Assembly: GCA_002686955.1 (NCBI GenBank)
Contig: NYZA01000162.1
Coordinates: 1-25,163 of the forward strand
DNA from: Gemmatimonadota bacterium
GTDB taxonomy: Bacteria > GCA-2686955
Length of the DNA: 25,163 nucleotides
Reading direction: 5' to 3'
Of the stretch, positions 8,447 through 15,370 are shown in pieces. The notes beneath the pieces were generated by a model, which worked only from the letters and a program-made list of their open reading frames with translations, was not told the origin of the DNA and did not search any database. Position 1 is the stretch's first letter. Each line of letters starts with the position of its first letter. The position numbers and the translations under genes are program-made.

Positions 8447-9550
8447 ATGAGCGAGAGCCGCCGCCGAAACGGCGGACCGGATCGAAACGAGCTGCGCGAT
8501 GGACTGGTCGAGGAGTTGAGCGCGGTTCTGTCGGCTTTCGGGGTACAGGCAGAAGCGATGATGGTGCAAGGCGCCCCGACCCAGGACCCCTTGCGCGTAC
8601 TTGTGCAAGAGGTGGGGGGCGGCAAGGGACAGCTCAGGATCTACTCCGCCGCACCGGAGCTATCCCGGCACCTCATCGATGCCTCGGCCGTGCGAGCCCA
8701 TCTGGCCTCGCGGGCTCCGGATCGTGTACTGGAGCCTGTGTTGAGCTCGGGCGAGCTCACGATCACACGGAACGACGCGCATCATCTATACCTGCGGATC
8801 CCGGCCGGCACGCAGCCGATTCCTCCGGCCTGGGATCTCGTGACCCTGGTGCAGCTCGGCACCTGCTTCGGAGAGCTCTCTAGGGCGTCGGAGCGCTTTC
8901 GAAGCTGGCGTCATGCTCCCTCGCGCAGCGAGTGGCTCAAGGCCCTGCGGGAAAGGGTCGCGCGAGTGCACAGGGTGGCGGATCCAGCCGCTGGATACCA
9001 CGCGGTTCTGCCGGAGTCGATCTCGGAGCGGCTCCAGCGGGTCGGGGAGCTGTACACCTCCATAGCCGAGTCCGATGCCGCCGCCGCGGAAGCGCTCGTC
9101 GACACTTACGATTCCGCCGTGTGGGAAGCGGCGGGTGCCCGAGGATTCGTCCTCGATCCCCCTCCGCCGGCCGATCTCTTCTTGGGAAGCGATCGGCGGA
9201 TATGCATCGCATGGCCCGAGCGAGCGCGCCAAGGCCTGATCTGGGACGGCATGCTCGGCGAGATCGCTCTTCGAAGGGTGACTGAAGATCTCGATGCCGC
9301 GACCGAGGCGATCCTGGCCTCGCATCGTGTCGCCCCGATCTCGGCCGATCTGGTGAAACTGCTGGAGATCGAGGCCTCGCCGGTGCGACCTTTCCTGCGC
9401 GTAGTCGAAGGTGCGGTGGCCGATGCGCCGGTCCGCAGGGAGGAGCTGCTCGCCCAGCTCATCGATCGCCATTTCGCCGACCCCGAGGGAACGAAGAGGT
9501 GGCGTGATCGCCTGGCGAATCGGATCCGAGAAAAGGCCGATCAGGCTTGA
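8447..9550 (+). CDS. Hypothetical protein, probable CotS/APH-fold pseudokinase
   Basis: A 367-residue cytoplasmic protein with a strong ribosome-binding site (GGAGG, 6 nt before ATG), 13 bp after the PEP-utilizing gene. Without alignment tools I see the layout of CotS/aminoglycoside-phosphotransferase-fold proteins: an N-lobe-like region (LRIYSAAPELSRHL, then a YLRIPAGTQP hinge-like segment near residue 120), LGTCFGELSRASERF like the 'LxxLHrA' helix, a DLFLGSDRRICIAW stretch like the catalytic/metal-binding region, and a PISADLVKLLEIEASPVRPFLR tail like CotS proteins. But the expected HGDxxxxN is replaced by DPPPPADLF and the metal-binding IDW by IAW, so it would be catalytically dead. Family assignment is inference; unknown function is the safe label. 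Confidence 0.6.
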   Translation: MSESRRRNGGPDRNELRDGLVEELSAVLSAFGVQAEAMMVQGAPTQDPLRVLVQEVGGGKGQLRIYSAAPELSRHLIDASAVRAHLASRAPDRVLEPVLSSGELTITRNDAHHLYLRIPAGTQPIPPAWDLVTLVQLGTCFGELSRASERFRSWRHAPSRSEWLKALRERVARVHRVADPAAGYHAVLPESISERLQRVGELYTSIAESDAAAAEALVDTYDSAVWEAAGARGFVLDPPPPADLFLGSDRRICIAWPERARQGLIWDGMLGEIALRRVTEDLDAATEAILASHRVAPISADLVKLLEIEASPVRPFLRVVEGAVADAPVRREELLAQLIDRHFADPEGTKRWRDRLANRIREKADQA

Positions 9551-9939
9551 AAATGACGGGGTTGCGGGAGTTGTGGACAACTTGTGGAAAAAGTTGTGGA
9601 TCTCAATGTGAACCTGATATGACGCGCATAAAGCCTTGATATGTAACGCGTTGGAGCCAAAGTCCACGAATAGTGGCGGATCCGGGCAAAGACACTATTG
9701 GTGGAAAAGAGGAGGCCTCGATCAGATTTGGCCCTCTGTCTTCAGCAGGTCTTTCGTTTCTGGGGATTGGGGAGGCGATACGCGCCTTCCGATCCCCACC
9801 GCGCCGGCGACGCAATCTCCCCCGGCCGCGGGCCGAATCGGGGCTGAACAGCCGTAGCTTTTGAACGCGTGTGCGCTTGACCGTTTCGAGCCCTCCCGCT
9901 CTTTCCTCGCTTAAGGACACGTTCTTCTCCCTCGAGTCG
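9551..9939. other. Gene-free region with DnaA-box-like cluster
   Basis: No credible gene on either strand. Three direct TGTGGA-type boxes lie 11-12 bp apart: TGTGGACAA (9572-9580), TGTGGAAAA (9583-9591) and TGTGGATCT (9595-9603), each near the complement of the DnaA-box consensus TTATCCACA. A more AT-rich stretch follows (about 9601-9650). This resembles an origin or an origin remnant, but dnaA, dnaN, parAB and rpmH are not in the window. The remainder to 9939 shows nothing recognisable. Confidence 0.4.
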
Positions 9940-10319
9940 CTCCCACCAACACTTCGAGGGCAGCTCGCGGAATGGATGGCGGCGCAGCGGATCCGCCAAC
10001 TCGGTCACCGCGATGGCGGTGGGCCGAGCTCTGCTATTGGCAGCGGGAAGGTGGCCGTCCGGGCGAGGTGGACTACCTCGTGGAAGTCGGCGCTCAAGTC
10101 GTTCCGGTGGAGCTCAAGGCCGGAGCGGCGGGCGGGATGAAGAGCCTCCACGAGTTCATGCACGACTCGCTTCTCGAGCTCGCCGTCCGCTGCGACACCA
10201 ATTCCCCGAGTGTGCGGAACGTGAAGGTGAAAACCACACAAGGCCACCCGGTGAGCTACAGACTGGTCAACGTGCCCCACTACCTGGTCTGGAACCTGCG
10301 GAGGATCCTGGTCGAGTGA
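9940..10319 (+). pseudogene. C-terminal remnant of an AAA ATPase with DUF4143 domain
   Basis: A broken gene end. One frame reads RGQLAEWMAAQRIRQLG (about 9958-10010), and after a frameshift near 10005-10020 another frame continues AELCYWQREGGRPGEVDYLV, then QVVPVELKAGAAGGMKSLHEF. The ELxYW...EVDYLV...PVELKAG order is the nuclease-like C-terminus of AAA ATPases with a DUF4143 domain. No Walker A or B region remains upstream, so about three quarters of the gene is gone. Orientation is opposite to the second broken DUF4143 gene at 13.1-14.2 kb, and the sequences differ, so they are not copies of one recent duplication. Confidence 0.8.
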
Positions 10320-10396
10320 GGGGGCGCCCTATGTGAGGAGTGGTGCCCGTTCGCGAGCGCCGATCCCGCCCGGCGCGGATACCGTCAGACCTACCG

Positions 10397-10996
10397 TCAG
10401 CTGGGAGGTGCGGCCCCCGGTCTCGCCCGCGAAGAAGACGCTCGCGGGTCGACCGCACGGATGAGCGCCAACGCGCGGGATCTCGGCATCTTCGCCAGGA
10501 TCAGCGCCGCGTTGAAGGCATGCACCATGCCCTCGACGGGATCGGGCTCCACGTCCGCCAGTTCGGCCGCACGGAACCACGCCGCCACCTCGGGCCACGA
10601 CCAGTAACGCTGCCCTCCTCGGTGGTTCAGGATCGGCGCGGGAAACCCGCCAGGCCCACGGCTGCCGATCGTCAGGAGCCTCACACCTTCTTTCGTCCGC
10701 CCGGTGCGCCGCGCAATGTCCGCCAAGGATACCAGAGGATCGGGCGCCACTCGTCGCACGCACAGTCCCTCCACCACCATGTCCTTCACCGCCGTCTCGA
10801 CCGCCGCTTCGAACGACATCGCCCGGCGATCCACTTCGGCATAGGTGACTCCGGCCTCGCGGGTCAGGGAGATGTCGTCGCAACGCTCACCGATCCGGTC
10901 CGCCGCGTCGTCGAAGGTGGCGTCGTCGAGCGGGTCGAGCACCAGGCGGAATTCGTGATACCGGGGCGGGTTGTTCAGGGGGTCTCGGTCTTGCAT
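10397..10996 (-). CDS. HTH-domain protein, partner of the upstream HicA-like gene
   Basis: A 199-residue protein starting at ATG 10996, 22 bp inside the end of the upstream 76-residue gene. The N-terminal part (YHEFRLVLDPLDDATFDDAADRI, then CDDISLTREAGVTYAEVDR) resembles the antitoxin-like half of a widespread two-gene cassette. The middle (LVSLADIARRTGRTKEGVRLL, about residues 99-119) is a helix-turn-helix/excisionase-like DNA-binding segment, followed by GPGGFPAP and YWSWPEVAAWF, typical of MerR/AlpA-like HTH ends. A C-terminal ~50 residues is extra. I recall such pairs as uncharacterised; an autoregulating antitoxin role is inference. Frame and domain order look intact despite decayed surroundings. 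Confidence 0.7.
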   Translation of the reverse strand: MQDRDPLNNPPRYHEFRLVLDPLDDATFDDAADRIGERCDDISLTREAGVTYAEVDRRAMSFEAAVETAVKDMVVEGLCVRRVAPDPLVSLADIARRTGRTKEGVRLLTIGSRGPGGFPAPILNHRGGQRYWSWPEVAAWFRAAELADVEPDPVEGMVHAFNAALILAKMPRSRALALIRAVDPRASSSRARPGAAPPS

Positions 10997-11205
10997 CTGT
11001 CTACCAGTCTTCGGATCTCGCGAGCTCGATTCTCTGGGCGTCCGGGGGTTGCATGGATCGACTTGAGATGGTTGCCGTGCTCCTTGATGGGGCACACTAG
11101 AATGCCCCAGGTCTTGCCCCTCGGCCTCATGTGCACGGTCCAGCCGTGCAGTTCGGCGTAGCGGATCGCGGCTTCGAGCTCCTTGTTGGGGTGCTTGCTT
11201 CGCAT
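10975..11205 (-). CDS. Small HicA-like protein (putative toxin of a two-gene cassette)
   Basis: A 76-residue basic protein. The sequence HPNKELEAAIRYAELHGWTV, then GKTWGILVCP and a conserved-looking tail ENRAREIRRLVDRC, match a family of short proteins found just upstream of HTH proteins like the one that follows. The fold suggested by the alternating short strands and the 'GW.V......WG.L' pattern is HicA/dsRBD-like, but that is inference. The gene overlaps its partner by 22 bp. Only 5 bp separate its ATG from a palindromic MITE-like element, and no clear Shine-Dalgarno is seen in that space, so expression may depend on the element or may have been disrupted by it. Confidence 0.65.
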   Translation of the reverse strand: MRSKHPNKELEAAIRYAELHGWTVHMRPRGKTWGILVCPIKEHGNHLKSIHATPGRPENRAREIRRLVDRCKTETP

Positions 11206-11210
11206 TATTA

Positions 11211-11389
11211 GGGTCCGCGCAAGAAAAACTTGTCATCTTGGCGCCCAGATGTACCGCAGATCTGGTCGATCGGTGAGCTCCGAAACCGGAGGAGTAGTCG
11301 GGCTATTTCGAGGATTTCGGAGCTCGCCGATCGGACGGAGATGTGGTGCAGATGGGATGCCAAATGACAAGCTGTTCTTGTGCGGACCC
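11211..11389. mobile_element. MITE-like 179-bp long inverted repeat
   Basis: Arms 11211-11285 and 11315-11389 are each 75 bp and are complementary at 57 of 75 positions without gaps, leaving a 29-nt loop. Complementarity is highest at the outer end (GGGTCCGC, AAGAA, CTTGTCAT) and the inner end (CGATCGG.GAGCTCCGAAA, 15 of the last 16). There is no transposase inside. TA occurs just outside both ends, but a clear target-site duplication is not visible. A non-autonomous transposable element is the likeliest reading; a structured RNA or a decayed insertion-sequence end pair is possible. Confidence 0.7.
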
Positions 11390-11713
11390 CTACTGGGGGT
11401 TGTGCGGGTCGCGAGCCGTTGATCTTATTGTCTCAATATGCCGTATGTGTTGGCGAGCGTCAACACGTCGCTCGATTGGCGCCGGTCTGGATCGCCCGCT
11501 CGTTGACTTGCCGCCCAATCGGCACCAGGACGGAATCGGCGCGATGGGCACTAGGAGTCGGAACCGAGCCTGAGATCGACAGACCACCCCGATCCTCAAT
11601 TCGATGGCGCTCCTGCTCTCGAAGAAGAGTCATGGTCGCTCTCAATCCTAGACGATGGGTGCTCCTGGATACTGACTGAGCGCCGGCCGCTCCGCGTGCC
11701 ACACACCATCGGA
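11390..11713. other. 324-bp region without recognisable gene
   Basis: I see no coding region, RNA gene or repeat with support here. It lies between the MITE-like element and the 3' end of the FG-GAP/tail-fibre-like gene on the minus strand. A Rho-independent terminator for that gene is not evident. Confidence 0.5.
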
Positions 11714-13123
11714 TCACCGCAGAGTTATCACGATGTCCTTGCCGACGTCGGACTGGATGTTCAAGGTGTTGGCGGAATCCAAAATGATGCGCGCATCGTA
11801 ATCATGCGTTCCGCGGGTGAAATCGACATGGGGATTGCCACTGCCGGTGTGCATCATCTCGAGGCTGACGTCGCCGTCGTTCGCTCGAACCAACAAGCGC
11901 TCGACGCGCGCATCCCCGCCACGGACTTCGAGCTCGTAGTCCGGAGTGTCTGTTCCGATTCCCACGTTGCCGCTGCTGTAGTAGGTGCCGTATCCATTGG
12001 TGCCCCAGTGGGAGTCGCCAGGGGGGCCTTGCTCGCCTGGGGGACCTTGAGGGCCGGGCTCACCGATTACTCCCGACAGATTGGTGCCGTCGCCGTAGAA
12101 GGTTGTAGCAGACACGGCACCAACAACTTCGAGCTTTTGTGTCGGAGAATTCGTGCCAATCCCCACGCGCCCGCCCCCGCGCACTAGGGTCACATTCTCG
12201 CTTGAACTGTAGTTTATGTGGACCGAATCGTTGATGGTACCGCCGTCCTGCAGCGAGAGGAGCTCCTCAGAGTCCTTGCCCTCCAGTAGGTCGGCGTCCA
12301 AGTTGCTGCCTTCGCCGTCAGCAATCTTGTCTGCGGATAGACCTTGATTAGGGACATCCTCGTTACCGACTTCGAAAGTGTTGTCATTGACGTACTTGCC
12401 GTCGAGTTCGGCCCAGAGCGATGTCGAGATGTCAGAATCGCCAACCTCACCATCGTCATCGTTGACAAATCTGTCGTCCAGGAACTTGAGGATGCTCGTC
12501 TCCTCGGTGTCGATGTTCTGATTCTCGATCGACGAGGTAGCTTCCGGTAATTCGCCGTGAACGTCATCGCCAGGCAGTGCGACATCATCGCTTTCATTTC
12601 GCCCATACCCTGCGGAGGTGCTGTGAGCATCCGTCCCAAATTCAGGATACCCCGGCAAATCAGCCTCCTCGAATCGCTCTCCGCGATTCATGAAAACCTG
12701 AGCATCGAGCAACAGATCGAGCGCACCGTCAACGTCCAAATCGTCCAGCTGGATCGTGCAAGCCGCCGGCAAGGTCTGCGCGATCCTCGGAGTCGGTCCA
12801 CCCAAGGAGAACAGGTACGTTCCTCCCACGCCCGCGACCACGAGCTCTTCGCGATCATCTCCGATCAGATCCACCAAGCGCGCATCGAAGAGGGGCGAAT
12901 CGAATCGGTCCCACCGATCGGCTTCGAAGAAGCCATCCCCGAGATTGTGGATGAGCTGAGGCGGATTGCCTGGAACGTATCGGAGCAGGTCGTTGTCTCC
13001 ATCGGAGTCGACATCGACCAGCACGGTTCGGAGCGAGGAAGAGTGGTCGAGATGGTGGCTGGGCGCTGGACCGTGTCCGGCCAGAAGAGCCACCGACACC
13101 GGGATCGCGAAGCTGCCGCTCAT
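11714..13123 (-). CDS. Chimeric secreted protein: FG-GAP-like repeats, collagen-like stretch, tail-fibre-like repeats
   Basis: A 469-residue exported protein. The start is ATG 13123, with GGAGG 5 nt upstream, and begins a signal-like segment (SFAIPVSVALLAG). The open frame upstream to 14146 is a degraded neighbour read in another frame and is excluded. Domains: (1) about 30-160, VCBS/FG-GAP-like calcium-binding repeats (DVDSDGDNDLL, DLIGDDREELVVAG, DLDVDGALDLLLD); (2) about 190-270, acidic duplicated units (RFVNDDDGEVGDSDI / KYVNDNTFEVGNEDV); (3) a Gly-X-Y collagen-like run of six triplets near 354-371; (4) two VGIGT..P...LEV units before and after it, as in phage tail-fibre-like trimeric proteins. 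No C-terminal S74 chaperone domain follows. Likely a surface or extracellular fibrous protein. Its ATG overlaps the stop of the broken DUF4143 frame by ATGA. Confidence 0.8.
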   Translation of the reverse strand: MSGSFAIPVSVALLAGHGPAPSHHLDHSSSLRTVLVDVDSDGDNDLLRYVPGNPPQLIHNLGDGFFEADRWDRFDSPLFDARLVDLIGDDREELVVAGVGGTYLFSLGGPTPRIAQTLPAACTIQLDDLDVDGALDLLLDAQVFMNRGERFEEADLPGYPEFGTDAHSTSAGYGRNESDDVALPGDDVHGELPEATSSIENQNIDTEETSILKFLDDRFVNDDDGEVGDSDISTSLWAELDGKYVNDNTFEVGNEDVPNQGLSADKIADGEGSNLDADLLEGKDSEELLSLQDGGTINDSVHINYSSSENVTLVRGGGRVGIGTNSPTQKLEVVGAVSATTFYGDGTNLSGVIGEPGPQGPPGEQGPPGDSHWGTNGYGTYYSSGNVGIGTDTPDYELEVRGGDARVERLLVRANDGDVSLEMMHTGSGNPHVDFTRGTHDYDARIILDSANTLNIQSDVGKDIVITLR

Positions 13124-14231
13124 GGGAACCTCCAAGGGCGTGCTTGTTCGGCGTCGGGGGACTTGGCCACCGCTGAGGCCAGGCAACTTGGTGTCCTTGA
13201 CACGTAGAGCACGACACCAGCGCTGAAGTGCTCGCCGGCCGCCCCGGCGAGCTTGCACAGGCCGCGGAAGTCGGCGGTGGTGACGGTGGAGGAGGCCTTG
13301 ACCTCGATGCCGGCGAGCTTGCGGCCCGCGCGCTCGAGCACCACGTCTATCTCGTAGCCATCCTTGGCGCGGAAATGGTGGAAGCGAATCTCCTCCTCGA
13401 AGCCGCTCGCCAGGCGGCGCAGCTCGCCGAGCACGAAGGTATCGAGGAGCTGCCCGTATGTTTCCCGGTCCTCGTAGAGGGAAGCGGCGTCCAGACCGAG
13501 CAGCGCCGCGGCCAGCCCGGTGTCGCCCAGTTGCAGCTTCGGGCTTTTCACCAGTCGGCTGAGGCGATTGGTGTGCCAGGGTGGCAGCTCCTCGATCAGG
13601 AAGACCTGCTCGAGCAGCGTAGCGTAGTCGCGAATCGTCGGACGGCTGAGCTGGAACGGGCCCGCGAGGTCGGACACGTTGAGCAGGCGCGCGGTCTGGC
13701 CGGCGGCCAGCGCCAGGAGGCGGGGCAGCGCGTCGAGCGAAGCGATGCGGGCCAGGCTGCGGACGTCGCGCTGCACCAAGGTCTCGATGTAGCCCCGGTA
13801 CCAGGCTCCGCGCCGGCGCGGAGCGTTTCTGACCAGCGCCGCGGGATAGCCGCCCGCGACGACCCGCTCGGCGAGCCGGCGCCCGAGTCGCTCGCCCCGG
13901 CGGGTCGTGAACTGCCCCTGGAAGAGCGCTCCGAGAAAGGTGGCGCCATGTCCCTCGATCTCGCACTGCGCGTTGGGAAAGAGGCGTCCTGGTGCGCGAT
14001 CTCGATCCACCGCCACCTTGAGCGCACTGAACAGGCTCGGAACCCGCTGCACTTCGTCGAGAAGGGCGCGCGCGGGCAGGTCGGCCTCGGCGGCGGCGCG
14101 TGAGACCTCCTCGTTCAGATCGAGACAGGTGTAGCTCCCGGCCCACGCGTTGCGCCAGCGTCGTCTTGCCGCACTAGCGCGGCCCGTGGATGAGGACGAC
14201 CGGGCGGGGGGATGATCCTATCGGGTTTCAT
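13120..14231 (-). pseudogene. Broken AAA ATPase with DUF4143 domain
   Basis: Most of an AAA ATPase of the DUF4143 family, read from about 14231 to 13120, with multiple lesions. The Walker A reads LIHGPR-stop-CGKTTL: a TAG at 14174-14176 stands where CAG (Gln) is expected. The frame before it is shifted, and another frameshift falls near 14135, after which LDLNEEVS and the Walker B-type LLDEVQRVPSLFSAL are clean. The usual 'GRFLLTGSAN' sensor stretch is deleted (GRLFPNAQ joins directly). The C-terminal nuclease-like part (YEIDVVLERAGRKLAGIEVKA) is intact until a final frameshift after GVVLY. Three or more independent lesions mean it is dead. The intact-looking last ~310 residues end 4 bp into the following gene. 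Confidence 0.85.
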
Positions 14232-14380
14232 GGTGCCCGGTGGATAGCTCCATGGTCGTCGGATTGCAACCTTCATGGCCGGCTATTTGAAACTCTCTTG
14301 GCCGACTGATCGCAAGCCGCTCTCCGCTCGGAGCTCGCGCCCCGGAGGCGCCCGGAGGGATCCCTCCTGTCGAGTCGTGC

Positions 14381-14590
14381 TCACTCCGCCTTCACCACGC
14401 GCCGGCCGATCGCAAACAGGCGCTCGCTGTGCGTTCTCTGCGCCAGACGTTGCTCGAGCTGGTCGATGAGGGAGTCGTGCTTGTCCAGGATCTCGTCCTC
14501 GACCCGGAACATCTCGAGGTAGACCCGCTCGAACTGCAGGCGATCCCCCTCCCCGCCCCATCCGACTCCTCGCCAAACCCCGAGGAACTC
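14381..14590 (-). pseudogene. Orphan C-terminal fragment, coiled-coil, possibly helicase tail
   Basis: A frame open from the tRNA boundary to TGA at 14381-14383 reads, near its end, RLQFERVYLEMFRVEDEIL, then DSLIDQLEQRLAQRT and LFAIGRRVVKAE. This is a charged helical segment ending in an 'LFxIxxxVV' pattern that reminds me of C-termini of large SNF2/DEAD-type helicases. Only about 55 residues look protein-like, and the only internal ATG (14512) would give 43 residues. Probably the tail of a gene truncated at the tRNA-Lys side. The family assignment is a guess from memory. Confidence 0.35.
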
Positions 14591-14594
14591 AAAC

Positions 14595-14670
14595 TGGTGG
14601 GCCGTCAGGGAATCGAACCCTGGACCTTGAGATTAAAAGTCTCCTGCTCTGCCAACTGAGCTAACGGCCC
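14595..14670 (-). tRNA. tRNA-Lys (anticodon TTT)
   Basis: A complete 76-nt cloverleaf on the minus strand with encoded CCA. The acceptor arm GGGCCGT (14670-14664) pairs with ACGGCCC (14605-14599), the D-arm begins GCTCAGTTGGCAGAGC, the anticodon loop CTTTTAA has TTT at 14637-14635, and the T-arm contains GGTTCGATTCC. The 3' end faces the decayed region at 9.6-14.6 kb. I found no second copy of the tRNA 3' end at the far side of that region that would mark an att site. Confidence 0.97.
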
Positions 14671-14704
14671 GGGTAGAGGTTAGGGGTGGCCGCGGCTTCG
14701 GTCA

Positions 14705-15322
14705 ATGGCCGCAGCGCTTCCGCAGAACCGACAATCCCACGCGGCCTGCTCAGAAGCCACCCCGAAACCGGGCGAAACGGTCGAGGGCTGCTTCAAAGTC
14801 TCGGGCACCGAGCGCTCCTATCGCCTATTCGTCCCCTCGTCCTATCCCGGAGGCGACGGCCAATTGCCGCTGGTTATCGGCCTGCACGGAGGTAGCGACA
14901 AAGCGAAATCCTTCGAACGCTACACCAAATTCAGCGAGCTCAGCGAATCGACAGACGAATTCATCGCCGTTTACCCCAAAGGCATCGGTGGTCACTGGAA
15001 CGACGGCCGCGAGGGCGGGGCCGATGGCGACGAATTGCGCCGATGGAGAGCCCTTGCCGATCGCCTTCGCCTTCGCCTTCGGTCGCGAAGAAACTTCGTT
15101 CTTGACGAGCGGGCGACAGGTCAACCCCGTCAAACCCAGCCAACTTCGCGGACGACACATCGGCATCGGCCCAGCGTCGACCTATGGCACAAGCGAAACC
15201 GTTGCAAAGGTCGCATCGATTCCGAAGGGCCGATCGACCGCCACAAGAAGCGCTGGGGACCGAAGAACAACGACCACACGCGCTTCTTCGCCGCCATCGA
15301 CACGTCGGAACCTAAGGAGTGA
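14705..15322 (+). pseudogene. Truncated polyhydroxybutyrate depolymerase / LpqC-type esterase
   Basis: The first ~105 residues of this 205-residue frame match the N-terminal half of secreted PHB-depolymerase/feruloyl-esterase-type alpha/beta hydrolases: SYRLFVPSSYPGG, LPLVIGLHGGSDKAKSFER for the oxyanion loop, and FIAVYPKGIGGHWNDGR. After about position 15025 the similarity stops. The expected GxSxG nucleophile and the Asp and His of the triad are missing, and the rest is basic, low-complexity-like sequence, including three tandem CGCCTT units at 15062-15079. There is no signal peptide, and the frame starts only 35 bp from the tRNA. Broken at the 3' side for certain and probably at the 5' side. 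Nothing recognisable is encoded from 15025 to 15370. Confidence 0.75.
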
Positions 15323-15370
15323 TGATACCGTAGGTGACGGTAACCCGCTCGACCCCGGAGGACCGGCTCC

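Noticed and set aside
11211-11389. Integron attC site
   Set aside because: The ends lack the core GTTRRRY/RYYYAAC motifs and the arms are too long and even.
11714-14146. A single 810-residue minus-strand gene
   Set aside because: The first ~340 codons are a wrong-frame reading of the broken DUF4143 gene; a real start with ribosome-binding site lies at 13123.
14595-14670. A prophage or island att duplication of the tRNA-Lys 3' end
   Set aside because: I looked for a second copy of the tRNA end around 9.5-11.7 kb and found none.
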